A program made the translations under genes and the position numbers. Shown here one piece after another: positions 8,657-17,204 of a stretch of DNA of 64,000 nt. The stretch is from the NCBI RefSeq assembly GCF_018861735.1, contig NZ_JAHLEB010000013.1:37046-101045 (forward strand), read 5' to 3'. The stretch's first letter is position 1. Every line of letters begins with the position of its first letter. Under the pieces are notes generated by a model that did no database searches, had not been told where the DNA came from, and was given only the letters and a program-made list of their open reading frames with translations. The stretch comes from Clostridium lacusfryxellense. Lineage in GTDB: Bacteria > Bacillota > Clostridia > Clostridiales > Clostridiaceae.

Positions 8657-8926
8657 ATGACAGAGGATATTGTTTTATCTGTGGTAAAAGATGCTATTGC
8701 AACTGCAATATTAGTATCTGCTCCTATTTTAGTTGTGGCTACTTTAGTAGGATTAATAATAAGTATATTTCAAGCTACCACTCAAATCCAAGAGCAAACA
8801 TTAACATTTGTTCCAAAATTACTTGCTGTTGCACTAATTGGATTATTAATGGGCAGTTGGATGCTTCACTTAATGATTTCTTTTACAACAAGAATTTTTG
8901 AACTTATTGCTAATATGGGAGGCTAG
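8657..8926 (+). CDS. fliQ: Flagellar export gate protein FliQ
   Basis: This 89-residue protein has two membrane helices (residues about 15-38 and 52-75) and the conserved segment GLIISIFQATTQIQEQTLTFVPKL, which is diagnostic for FliQ. FliQ packs around FliP and FliR in the helical export gate. AGGTG precedes the ATG at 8657. The next gene begins within or just after its 3' end, consistent with coupled expression. Confidence 0.95.
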   Translation: MTEDIVLSVVKDAIATAILVSAPILVVATLVGLIISIFQATTQIQEQTLTFVPKLLAVALIGLLMGSWMLHLMISFTTRIFELIANMGG

Positions 8927-8936
8927 GTGGAAACTA

Positions 8937-10775
8937 TTGACGAATACTGCTTATTATTTAGGATTTATACTTGTAATGTTAAGAATATCATCATTTTTTA
9001 TGAGTATTCCAATTTTCTTTCCTAAGTCTGCACCTGCGCTTGTAAAGGTTGGATTTTGTGCAGTTTTTACATTTTTGATAATGCCAGGAGTTAATTATGA
9101 AAATGTAAATCTAATAAGTACTAATGGTACACTCATAATATTTTGTATATCGGAAGTTGTAACAGGGTTACTTCTCGGATACATAACTAAATTTTGCTTT
9201 TTCTCAGCACAAATGGCTGGTCAGTTTATGGATTTCCAGGTTGGATTTTCTATGATGAGTATGTTTGACCCTATATCAAATGAGAATGTTACTTTACTTG
9301 GAACGTTACTTTATAGGATAAGCATGGTAATGTTTTTTGTTGTAGATGGTCATCATATGTTAATTAGAGCGATAATTGATTCTTTTAATGTTGTTGAAAT
9401 TGGAAAGTTTATATTAGCGCAGGGAACAGCTATGATGATGGTAAAAATATTTATAGAGTTTTTCACACTGGGACTCAAAATAGCAATACCAATTATTTTA
9501 ATAATTATTATAACAGATTTAAGTATGGGACTTGTATCAAGAACAGTGCCAGCGCTAAATGTTATGATTTTAGGTATGCCAATTAAAATACTTGTAGGCC
9601 TGAGCTGTTTTGCCCTAGTACTACCTGCAATGATTAATTTGATAGTAAATTCATTTTATACCATTCCTGATATAATTAAAGCTTTTTATAGGGTAATACC
9701 AATGCTTGTTTTTATTTCAGCGGATAGTGGAGAAAAAACTGAAGAGGCTACTCCAAAAAAGAAAAGTGAATCAAAGAAAAAAGGTCAAGTAGCAAAGTCT
9801 AAGGAATTATCTTCAACATTTACGCTTCTAACAGTAACACTTTTAATGATTACTTTAGGTGGTTATACTTTTTCTAACATAAAAGATACATTAAGTCTTT
9901 TTTTAAGCAATTATTTATCATTTACTCTTACTGAATTTACTTTTAAAACTGTGTTACTTGTATCACTTATGAAATTCGGACTTATAATTTTACCAATTGT
10001 AGTTCCTATTATGATTATGGGAATAGTTGCAAGCTTAATACAATCTGGTTTTATATTAACAGGAGAACCACTTAAACCTGATTTTAAAAAGTTAAATCCA
10101 GTAAGTGGTTTTAAGAAGATTTTTTCTATGAGATCAGTTGTGGATCTAATTAAAAATTTAGCCATAGTATCAACTATAGGTTATGTATCTTATACTTTTG
10201 TTAAAGATAATTATTTAGATATAATGAGATATGGAAGTCTTAAAATTGAGGCGATTTTAGGGGTATTCGGAAGTTTAGTTGTAGATATATTTTTTAAGAT
10301 TAGCCTCATTATGCTTATAATATCTATAATTGATTTTACTTATCAGAAATATAAGCATAATAAAGAATTAAAAATGAGTGTTCAAGAAATCAAAGAAGAA
10401 TATAAGCAACAAGAAGGAGACCCACAAATTAAATCGAAAATAAGGCAAAAGCAAAGAGAGATGGCATCTAATAGAATGATGCAAGATGTTCCTGATGCTA
10501 CAGTAGTTATTACAAATCCTACTCATTTAGCTATTGCTATAAAATATGAGCAAGGTGGAGAAGGTGCACCTATAGTTGTTGCCATTGGTGCGGATAATGT
10601 GGCTATAAAAATAAAAGAGATTGCAAGCGAAAATGATATACCGATTATTGAAAACAAACCTTTAGCTAGGCTCATATACAATGAATTAGAGGTAGGCTCA
10701 GAAATCCCAACGGATATGTATCAAGCAGTAGCTGAGATATTGGCATTGGTGTATAAACTCAAGAAAAAAATGTAA
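8937..10775 (+). CDS. fliR-flhB: Fused export gate protein FliR-FlhB
   Basis: One uninterrupted 612-residue frame encodes FliR (about residues 1-255, with AQMAGQFMDFQVGFSMMSMFDP) joined directly to FlhB (from SGEKTEEATPKKKSESKKKGQ near residue 262, quoted in part). The FlhB autocleavage motif NPTH is at residues 527-530 and is intact, so the substrate-specificity switch should work. Such a fusion is known in Clostridium, and no frameshift is needed to explain it. The start is uncertain: TTG 8937 preceded by AGGTGG at 8925-8930 fits best; in-frame TTGs at 8898 and 8907 lie within fliQ. Confidence 0.93.
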   Translation: MTNTAYYLGFILVMLRISSFFMSIPIFFPKSAPALVKVGFCAVFTFLIMPGVNYENVNLISTNGTLIIFCISEVVTGLLLGYITKFCFFSAQMAGQFMDFQVGFSMMSMFDPISNENVTLLGTLLYRISMVMFFVVDGHHMLIRAIIDSFNVVEIGKFILAQGTAMMMVKIFIEFFTLGLKIAIPIILIIIITDLSMGLVSRTVPALNVMILGMPIKILVGLSCFALVLPAMINLIVNSFYTIPDIIKAFYRVIPMLVFISADSGEKTEEATPKKKSESKKKGQVAKSKELSSTFTLLTVTLLMITLGGYTFSNIKDTLSLFLSNYLSFTLTEFTFKTVLLVSLMKFGLIILPIVVPIMIMGIVASLIQSGFILTGEPLKPDFKKLNPVSGFKKIFSMRSVVDLIKNLAIVSTIGYVSYTFVKDNYLDIMRYGSLKIEAILGVFGSLVVDIFFKISLIMLIISIIDFTYQKYKHNKELKMSVQEIKEEYKQQEGDPQIKSKIRQKQREMASNRMMQDVPDATVVITNPTHLAIAIKYEQGGEGAPIVVAIGADNVAIKIKEIASENDIPIIENKPLARLIYNELEVGSEIPTDMYQAVAEILALVYKLKKKM

Positions 10776-10787
10776 AGGATGATATTT

Positions 10788-12854
10788 GTGGCTGAAAAAT
10801 CAAGATACAACATTAAAAATAATTTAGATGTGTTAGTAGCATTTGGTGTAATAGCGATAGTTTTAATGATTATTATCCCACTACCACCAGCGCTTCTTGA
10901 TGTGATAATTGCAATTAATATTACATTAGCAGTAATAATATTACTACTAACAATGTTTACAACAGAAGTTTTGCAGTTTTCAGTTTTCCCAACGCTACTT
11001 CTTATTACAACACTTTTAAGACTAGCGTTAAATATTTCATCTACTAGGCTTGTACTTACAGAGGCTTATGCGGGTGAAATAATCGAGGCCTTTGGTTCAT
11101 TTGTTGTTGGCGGTAATTATGTAGTTGGAGTAATTATCTTCTTAATAATAATCATTATACAATTTGTTGTAATTACAGCTGGAGCAGGTAGAGTTTCTGA
11201 AGTTTCGGCTAGGTTTACTCTAGATGCTATGCCTGGTAAACAGATGTCGATCGATGCAGATCTAAACGCAGGTGTAATAACTGAAGAACAGGCAAGAGAG
11301 AGAAGGACAAAATTGCAAGATGAAGCTAGTTTTTATGGAGCTATGGATGGAGCTTCTAAATTCGTAAAGGGTGATGCTATTGCCGGGATAATTATTACAA
11401 TGATAAATATTTTTGGCGGTATAATTATAGGCGTAGTTATGCTTGGAATGCCAATTGCAACGGCTGCAACAACTTATGTAAGGCTTACAGTAGGTGATGG
11501 CCTTGTAGGTCAGATACCAGCCCTTTTAATATCAACTGCTTCCGGTATATTGGTTACTAGATCAGGTAGCAATGTAAATTTAGGAAGTCAAATAACTTCT
11601 CAGCTTACTGCATTCCCAAAAGTTATTGCATTAGGCTCAGTTACATTATTGGTTTTGGCTGCAATTCCAGGAATGCCTCATGTTGTTTTCATATTGCTCT
11701 CAATTGGAATGGCAACAAGTGCGTATTTCTTAAACAAAGATGAAAAAGATCAAAAAATTATAAAAATAGAGAATGATGAACAAGAAAATTATGAAACTGA
11801 AAATAGAGAACCGGAAAATGTAATGAGTTTGATATCTGTAGAGCCTATGGAAATAGAAATAGGTTATGGATTAATACCCCTAGCAGATGAGGCCACAGGA
11901 GGAGATTTATTACAAAGAATAGCTTCAGTTAGGAGACAATGCGCACTGGAGATGGGGATTGTTGTCCAACCCATTAGAATTAAAGATAATTTGCAACTAA
12001 AAACAAACGAATATGTGGTTAAAATTCGTGGCACCGTTATAATTAAAGGAGATTTAATGCCTAGTATGTTACTCTGCATTGACCCAGGGTCTGAAGATAT
12101 CACAATTCAAGGAATTAACACTATTGAACCAACATTTGGATTGCCAGCAGTATGGATAAATAACGATCAGAGAGAAGATGCTGAAATCAAAGGATTAACA
12201 GTTGTAGATCCAACGACAGTAATGGTCACTCATTTAACTGAAACTATCAAAAGTCATGCCTTCGAACTGTTAGGTAGACAAGAAACTAAGTTATTAATAG
12301 ATTCAGTAAAAGAAAAATATAATACAGTGGTTGAAGAACTAATACCAGACCTTATGACAATTGGAGAGGTGCAAAAAGTACTCCAGAGTCTCCTCAAAGA
12401 GAAGGTAGCTATAAAGGACATGGTAACTATTCTAGAGTCCTTAGCAGACAATGCTAGAATAACTAAGGATATAGAAGTACTAACAGAATATGTTCGTTTC
12501 TCTCTAGGAAGAAGTATCTGTAATGGTCTAGTTGATGATAATGGAAGCATTACTATTATAACGCTGGCACCTGAAGTTGAGAACATTATCTCAAGTAATA
12601 TTCAAAAATCTATACAAGGATCTTTCCCAGCAGTAGATCCAGAGACTACAGGGAAAATTCTAAATTCTATTAAGAATAATATCAACACAATTTATTTTCA
12701 CAATAATCAACCAGTTATACTGGTATCTCCAAAAATAAGACCAGCATTTAGAAGGTTGATTGAAATGGTATTCCCAAATGTTTGTGTGCTTTCACTTAAT
12801 GAGATACCAAATGAAGTTGATATTAAAACTGAAGGAGTTGTGACGCTACAATGA
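10788..12854 (+). CDS. flhA: Flagellar export protein FlhA
   Basis: FlhA forms the nonameric export ring that uses proton motive force and docks chaperone-substrate complexes. The 688-residue protein has the N-terminal membrane domain with VFPTLLLITTLLRLALNISSTRL and the FHIPEP-family loop DAMPGKQMSIDADLNAG near residue 145 (fragments), then a large cytoplasmic domain. I prefer GTG 10788 (AAAGGATGA at 10774-10782) to ATG 10779, which would sit within the ribosome binding site. It overlaps flhF by 4 nt. Confidence 0.94.
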   Translation: MAEKSRYNIKNNLDVLVAFGVIAIVLMIIIPLPPALLDVIIAINITLAVIILLLTMFTTEVLQFSVFPTLLLITTLLRLALNISSTRLVLTEAYAGEIIEAFGSFVVGGNYVVGVIIFLIIIIIQFVVITAGAGRVSEVSARFTLDAMPGKQMSIDADLNAGVITEEQARERRTKLQDEASFYGAMDGASKFVKGDAIAGIIITMINIFGGIIIGVVMLGMPIATAATTYVRLTVGDGLVGQIPALLISTASGILVTRSGSNVNLGSQITSQLTAFPKVIALGSVTLLVLAAIPGMPHVVFILLSIGMATSAYFLNKDEKDQKIIKIENDEQENYETENREPENVMSLISVEPMEIEIGYGLIPLADEATGGDLLQRIASVRRQCALEMGIVVQPIRIKDNLQLKTNEYVVKIRGTVIIKGDLMPSMLLCIDPGSEDITIQGINTIEPTFGLPAVWINNDQREDAEIKGLTVVDPTTVMVTHLTETIKSHAFELLGRQETKLLIDSVKEKYNTVVEELIPDLMTIGEVQKVLQSLLKEKVAIKDMVTILESLADNARITKDIEVLTEYVRFSLGRSICNGLVDDNGSITIITLAPEVENIISSNIQKSIQGSFPAVDPETTGKILNSIKNNINTIYFHNNQPVILVSPKIRPAFRRLIEMVFPNVCVLSLNEIPNEVDIKTEGVVTLQ

Positions 12855-14215
12855 TTATAAAACGATATGTTGTGAGTAGCATGAATGAAGCCATGACAAG
12901 AATTAGATATGAATTAGGCACAGATGCTGTAATAATAAGTCAAAGAAAAATCCGTAAGCCTGGAATAAAAGGATTCTTTAGCGCAAAACGTATAGAAGTT
13001 ACCGCTGCTGTAGAAAATCAAATAAATGAGTTAGATTCAAATGTTGTAAATAATGAAATAGCAAGTAATGTAGAAAGTAGTAAGACATTACTTGCTAAAA
13101 CATTAAGTAATGAAGGATTTAACAGTAATGTTCTTAGTAGTTTAGAAGCAATTAAAAAAGTTGTGGAACAGGAAAATGCAGGTAAAAACTCTTCAAAAGA
13201 GGTTCAAACGCCAATCAAAGTAGTAAATAAGGATATAAAGCTCGTACCTGAAAAAAGCATAGATAAAGATGACGATTACTCAAAGAATTTAATGAGTGAA
13301 ATGATGAAAATGAAAACTATGATAAGTGAACTCTCCCTTGGGAGGGAGCTCTCCCTTGGGAGAGAACTATCCCTCGGGAGGGAGACCTCACATGTAGGTG
13401 AGGTCTCCAAGGGTAGTAAAAGTGAGATAGAAAAAATATTAGAAGAAAATGATGTAGATAAAGAAATAATTCGAAATATAATAGTTAAAATTAAGGAAAT
13501 TGAATTTCAAGATAGTGAAGCTAAGGATAATGAGGTTAAGGATAATAAAAATCACAGCAGCGATTATGAAAAATTGAAAATTGTCTTAAAGGAAATGATT
13601 CATGTTACTAGTCCTAAATTGGAGGGCAAAATAGTGCTAGTGGGGCCAACAGGGGTTGGAAAAACGACGACTATAGCAAAACTTGCAGGCCTTCTAGCTT
13701 TAATTCAGAAAAGAAAAGTAGGACTTATAACAGTAGATACATACAGAATTGGTGCAGTAGAGCAGCTTAAAACATATGCAGACATTATGAACATACCTTT
13801 TCAAGTAGTATATAATGTTAGCGATATGGACAAGGCTATTGAGAGCATGAGCGAATGTGAAGTTATATTAATTGATACTACTGGACGAAGTAGTAAAAAT
13901 AGAATGCAAATTTCTGAATTAAGAACTTTTGTAGAAAAGGTTGACACGAAAAATATTAATTTAGTATTAAGTGCTACTACCAAAAACAAAGACATTAAAT
14001 ATATTATTGAAGGATATCAAATTTTAAACTATAATAGTATAATAGTAACTAAATTAGACGAAACTTCCACTTATGGTTCCATACTGAACATATTAGAAAC
14101 TGCAAAGGTTCCGCTGAGTTTTGTATCAACTGGCCAGAATGTACCTGATGATATTAAGGAGTTATCCACTGACAAAATTGTTAGGCTTATATTAGGAGAG
14201 GATACAGTATGCTAG
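12851..14215 (+). CDS. flhF: Flagellar placement GTPase FlhF with palindromic repeat insert
   Basis: FlhF is an SRP-type GTPase that recruits early flagellar components and sets flagellum position with FlhG. The N-terminal region is followed by a variable linker and then the NG domain: GPTGVGKTTT P-loop near residue 265, VDTYRIGAVEQLKTYA, IDTTGRS and TKLDE. The linker holds three direct ELSLGR repeats (13328-13381) followed by a segment encoded by a perfect 10-bp inverted repeat (13382-13407), which looks like an in-frame insertion. At 454 residues it is somewhat longer than typical. It overlaps flhG by 7 nt. Confidence 0.95.
   Translation: MIIKRYVVSSMNEAMTRIRYELGTDAVIISQRKIRKPGIKGFFSAKRIEVTAAVENQINELDSNVVNNEIASNVESSKTLLAKTLSNEGFNSNVLSSLEAIKKVVEQENAGKNSSKEVQTPIKVVNKDIKLVPEKSIDKDDDYSKNLMSEMMKMKTMISELSLGRELSLGRELSLGRETSHVGEVSKGSKSEIEKILEENDVDKEIIRNIIVKIKEIEFQDSEAKDNEVKDNKNHSSDYEKLKIVLKEMIHVTSPKLEGKIVLVGPTGVGKTTTIAKLAGLLALIQKRKVGLITVDTYRIGAVEQLKTYADIMNIPFQVVYNVSDMDKAIESMSECEVILIDTTGRSSKNRMQISELRTFVEKVDTKNINLVLSATTKNKDIKYIIEGYQILNYNSIIVTKLDETSTYGSILNILETAKVPLSFVSTGQNVPDDIKELSTDKIVRLILGEDTVC
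13328..13407 (+). repeat. Three 18-bp palindromic repeats plus a 10-bp inverted repeat inside flhF
   Basis: Three 18-bp units at 13328-13345, 13346-13363 and 13364-13381 each encode ELSLGR and each contains the self-complementary core CTCCCTTGGGAG or a close variant. Directly after, GAGACCTCAC (13382-13391) and GTGAGGTCTC (13398-13407) form a perfect 10-bp stem with a 6-base loop. The block is much more GC-rich than the surrounding linker. Confidence 0.9.
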
Positions 14216-15072
14216 ACCAAGCTCAAAGACTTAGACAAATGGCAGGGGAAAATAGTGATAATGATGCACAAAATAAGCCAAGAATTATAACTGTTACTTC
14301 GGGTAAAGGTGGAGTAGGTAAAAGCAATATAGTGGTTAATTTATCTATAGCGTTGCAGAAAATGGGTAAGAAAGTTATGATTTTCGATGCGGATATAGGT
14401 ATGGGAAATGATGATATTTTAATGGGATGTTCATCTAAATATAACGTGTTCGATGTTATATTTAATAATAAGGAAATTGAAGAAGTTGTTTTAACAGGGC
14501 CTTTTGGCGTAAAACTCCTTCCAGGAGGGTCTGCACTTACAAAAGTTGAGGATTTGACAGAAGTTCAAAGAAATTTATTTTTGGACAAGCTTACAGCACT
14601 AACTGGACTTGATTACATAATAATGGATACCGGGGCTGGCGTTAACAAAAGTGTTTTAGGGTTTATTGCTTGTTGTGATGATTTAGTAATTGTAACAACA
14701 CCCGAACCTACATCGCTCACGGATGCATATAGTTTACTAAAAGCTGTTAAACATTTTAACATTAAAAATTCTGCTAAAGTTATAGTCAATAGATCCTTAG
14801 ACAATAATGAAGCTAATATTACATTTAAGAAATTTAATAATGCTGTTGTTAAATTTTTGAATATGGAATTATATTATTTAGGCAAAATAGGTGAAGATAG
14901 AAAATTATCTTATGCAGTAAGAGCTCAGCAACCTGTAATTGTTAGTTATCCCGGTTCTGAGGCAGCTCATGATATAAATAAAATAGCAAGTGAAATTAAC
15001 GGAATAAAAAGTAAACCAAGTGGTATAGGACTCGAGGGATTGTTTAAAAAAATGTTCAGCATTTTTTCATAA
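14209..15072 (+). CDS. flhG: Flagellar number regulator FlhG (MinD/ParA family ATPase)
   Basis: FlhG (YlxH/FleN) is a membrane-associated MinD-like ATPase that limits flagellar number and stimulates FlhF GTPase activity. The N-terminus carries a short Gln/Arg-rich activator helix (LDQAQRLRQMA) followed by the deviant Walker motif TSGKGGVGKSN, then FDADIGMGNDD and MDTGAG. The 287-residue length is typical. It overlaps flhF, its functional partner, by 7 nt, and its C-terminal tail (LFKKMFSIFS) resembles a short membrane-targeting amphipathic helix. Confidence 0.94.
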   Translation: MLDQAQRLRQMAGENSDNDAQNKPRIITVTSGKGGVGKSNIVVNLSIALQKMGKKVMIFDADIGMGNDDILMGCSSKYNVFDVIFNNKEIEEVVLTGPFGVKLLPGGSALTKVEDLTEVQRNLFLDKLTALTGLDYIIMDTGAGVNKSVLGFIACCDDLVIVTTPEPTSLTDAYSLLKAVKHFNIKNSAKVIVNRSLDNNEANITFKKFNNAVVKFLNMELYYLGKIGEDRKLSYAVRAQQPVIVSYPGSEAAHDINKIASEINGIKSKPSGIGLEGLFKKMFSIFS

Positions 15073-15084
15073 GGGGTGTGGGTA

Positions 15085-15729
15085 ATGGCGAAGGTAGATT
15101 TTAAAATAAATAAAAAGCTGGAAATATTAGTAGAAGAAAGATATTTTAATAGCAATATTCAAGATATTACAGAGGAATATATAGCAATTAGTATTCCAAG
15201 TAGTGCAGGTGAATATGTGCCACTAGCAAAGGGGTCTATGATAGATGTACTCTATTATGAAGAAGAAAATCTTTTTAAGTTTAAAGCCTTTGTTATAGGA
15301 CGAAAATTTGAAAATATACCAATTTTACTTATATCACACCCAAAGGAAATTCAAAAGATTCAAAGAAGAAAATATGTTAGGGTACCAATAATAAGCACTG
15401 CAAAATACATAAATGTTAAAAATCAACCAAGAACTACACCTAGCTCAATTAATCCAAGTGAATACAAAAAAGCTATTCTAATTGATTTGAGTGGCGGTGG
15501 AATGAGAATTAAGGTACATGATGACATAAAGCCCAATGACTATCTTCTAGTATCATTAACTATTAATGAGGAAGAAATACCTATAGTTGGTCAAGCAATG
15601 CGAATTATAAAAGACGATGATGGCAGATTTATTTGTGGACTTAGTTTAAACTTTTTAGATAACTTGACTCGTGAAAAAATTATTAAATACATATTTCAAC
15701 TTATGAGAGAACAAATGAAAAAAATTTAG
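15085..15729 (+). CDS. PilZ-domain flagellar brake protein (YcgR/YpfB-like)
   Basis: This 214-residue protein has an N-terminal YcgR-N type beta domain and a C-terminal PilZ domain with the c-di-GMP-binding arginine motif RRKYVRVP (near residue 95) and the DLSGGGMRI motif (near residue 135). Such proteins slow or stop the motor when c-di-GMP rises, acting at MotA or FliG/FliM. Its place directly after flhG and before fliA in the fla operon supports a motility role. ATG 15085 is used with AAGGGGTG at 15071-15078; the GTG at 15076 lies within that site. Confidence 0.88.
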   Translation: MAKVDFKINKKLEILVEERYFNSNIQDITEEYIAISIPSSAGEYVPLAKGSMIDVLYYEEENLFKFKAFVIGRKFENIPILLISHPKEIQKIQRRKYVRVPIISTAKYINVKNQPRTTPSSINPSEYKKAILIDLSGGGMRIKVHDDIKPNDYLLVSLTINEEEIPIVGQAMRIIKDDDGRFICGLSLNFLDNLTREKIIKYIFQLMREQMKKI

Positions 15730-15741
15730 GGAGGCGTTCAT

Positions 15742-16473
15742 ATGTCAATGACAACGGCAGCTAATGTACGCGAACAAATCGTAAAAACACATATACCACT
15801 AGTTAAATACATTGCATCCAGAGTAATAATAGGGAAAACTAAATACGTAGAATATGAAGATTTAATAAGTTATGGAATGCTTGGACTTATGGATGCGTTA
15901 GGTAAATTCGATGATACTAAGGGTATGAAATTTTCAAGTTATGCATCTATAAGAATAAAAGGTGCTATGATTGACGAGCTTAGGCGAAATAGCCCAATTT
16001 CTAAAGGCGCTATGGATAAGCTTAATAGATATAATGAAGCTATTGAGAGGTTACAAAAACGACTCTATAGAGAACCAACGAACCATGAAATAGCAAAGGA
16101 ACTAGAAGTAACAATTAATGATGTAGCTGATATTGAGAGTAACATCAATTATATATCAGTAGTATCACTTGAGGATTTAATTTTTTCAGATGATGATGAC
16201 ATGCCGCTTAGTGGCACAATTAAAGATAACAATAGCTTAAGTCCTGAAAGAGCATTAGAGGAAAAAGAACAAGTTGAATATTTAACGTTGGGCCTGGAAA
16301 AACTCAAAGAAAAAGATAAATTAGTTTTAAATTTATATTATTATGAAGGTCTCACATTAAAAGAGATAGGAAATGTTTTGAGTGTATCTGAATCGCGAGT
16401 TTGTCAATTACATAGCAGATCCATTATAAATTTAAGAAAAGCATTAGTAAACCTTAAATATGATATAGCGTAG
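15742..16473 (+). CDS. fliA: Flagellar RNA polymerase sigma factor FliA (SigD)
   Basis: This is the sigma-28 factor for late flagellar, motility and chemotaxis genes. The 243-residue protein has region 2 (YEDLISYGMLGLMDALGKFDDTKG, KFSSYASIRIKGAMIDELR), region 3 (YREPTNHEIAKELEV) and region 4 with the helix-turn-helix LTLKEIGNVLSVSESRVCQLHSR. GGGAGG precedes the ATG at 15742. Being near the end of the operon, its level would depend on transcript completion, as in Bacillus subtilis sigD. Confidence 0.95.
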   Translation: MSMTTAANVREQIVKTHIPLVKYIASRVIIGKTKYVEYEDLISYGMLGLMDALGKFDDTKGMKFSSYASIRIKGAMIDELRRNSPISKGAMDKLNRYNEAIERLQKRLYREPTNHEIAKELEVTINDVADIESNINYISVVSLEDLIFSDDDDMPLSGTIKDNNSLSPERALEEKEQVEYLTLGLEKLKEKDKLVLNLYYYEGLTLKEIGNVLSVSESRVCQLHSRSIINLRKALVNLKYDIA

Positions 16474-16521
16474 AATCTTTGAATACAGATAATTTAATTT
16501 ATAAAATTTGGAGTGGATTAT

Positions 16522-17004
16522 ATGACAGGAATGTTAATTTTCATTGGATTAATTCTTGTAATACTAAATGTATTATCTATAAAAAAGGGGAATAAGTCCT
16601 TTAATGGAGTACTAGGGAATGCTATAGGAAATGTCCAAGATAACGACATTATAGTAGGGGAACTTAGACGGGAATTTTCTGAGAGTATATTGGAGCTTCA
16701 AAGTGAAATAATGGATATGAGAGAAATCATGGAGAAAAACAATATATATGTAAAGAATAGTAGTGAAAGACCGATATATAGGGATAATACAAAAACTAAT
16801 ATAGAGGTACCTGAACTAGAAGTTGATGATGAAGATGATAATGTGAAAATTTATGAGAAGATTAAAGACAAAAATAATAATGGTAGTAAGGTTGATGAAA
16901 TAAAAAGACTATTTGGTGAAGGGTTAGCCTTAGAAGAAGTAGCAGAAATAATGCATCTAGGTAAGGGGGAAGTACTATTAATAAAGGATTTATATATAAG
17001 ATAA
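16522..17004 (+). CDS. SwrB-like membrane-anchored protein (DUF6115 type)
   Basis: A 160-residue protein with one N-terminal membrane helix (MLIFIGLILVILNVLSI), a central helical region with acidic stretches, and a C-terminal helix-turn-helix-like segment (VDEIKRLFGEGLALEEVAEIMHLGKGEV). Size, layout and position directly after fliA match SwrB (YlxL) of Bacillus subtilis, which promotes flagellar type III secretion activation. Sequence similarity of this family is weak, so I infer function from architecture and synteny. ATG 16522 is preferred over GTG 16513 because TTGGAGTGG at 16508-16516 acts as the ribosome binding site. Confidence 0.75.
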   Translation: MTGMLIFIGLILVILNVLSIKKGNKSFNGVLGNAIGNVQDNDIIVGELRREFSESILELQSEIMDMREIMEKNNIYVKNSSERPIYRDNTKTNIEVPELEVDDEDDNVKIYEKIKDKNNNGSKVDEIKRLFGEGLALEEVAEIMHLGKGEVLLIKDLYIR

Positions 17005-17204
17005 AAAAATTAATAGACTTTTTAAGTGATAGAAAACTTCTAATCGGGATAGGAATAGGACTTATTATGGCTTCAATCTTATTAACTGGCGTTAAGATAA
17101 ATTATGAAATGAGTAAAGGTAAAATAGAAATTAAAGCTAGAGGATACGGAATGCGATACCCAGATGATATTCCAATAATTACGAATAAGGATGTGAAAAA
17201 ATGA
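16977..17204 (+). CDS. Small single-pass membrane protein with apparent ATT start
   Basis: A 75-codon frame lies between the SwrB-like gene and flgF and ends with TGA overlapping the flgF ATG. It encodes a basic leader, a membrane helix (LLIGIGIGLIMASILLTGV) and a short polar tail with KIEIKARGYGMRYPDD, a pattern I associate with small clostridial proteins at this locus. No ATG, GTG or TTG occurs upstream of the helix in this frame before the in-frame stop at 16962. ATT at 16977, seven bases after AAGGGGG (16963-16969), is the best start; translation could be coupled to the overlapping upstream gene. The first ATG, at 17077, would delete most of the helix. Confidence 0.6.
   Translation: MNKGFIYKIKKLIDFLSDRKLLIGIGIGLIMASILLTGVKINYEMSKGKIEIKARGYGMRYPDDIPIITNKDVKK

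Noticed and set aside
8898..10775. FliR-FlhB fusion as a sequencing error
   Set aside because: The frame is clean, both halves are full length and the fusion is known in Clostridium.
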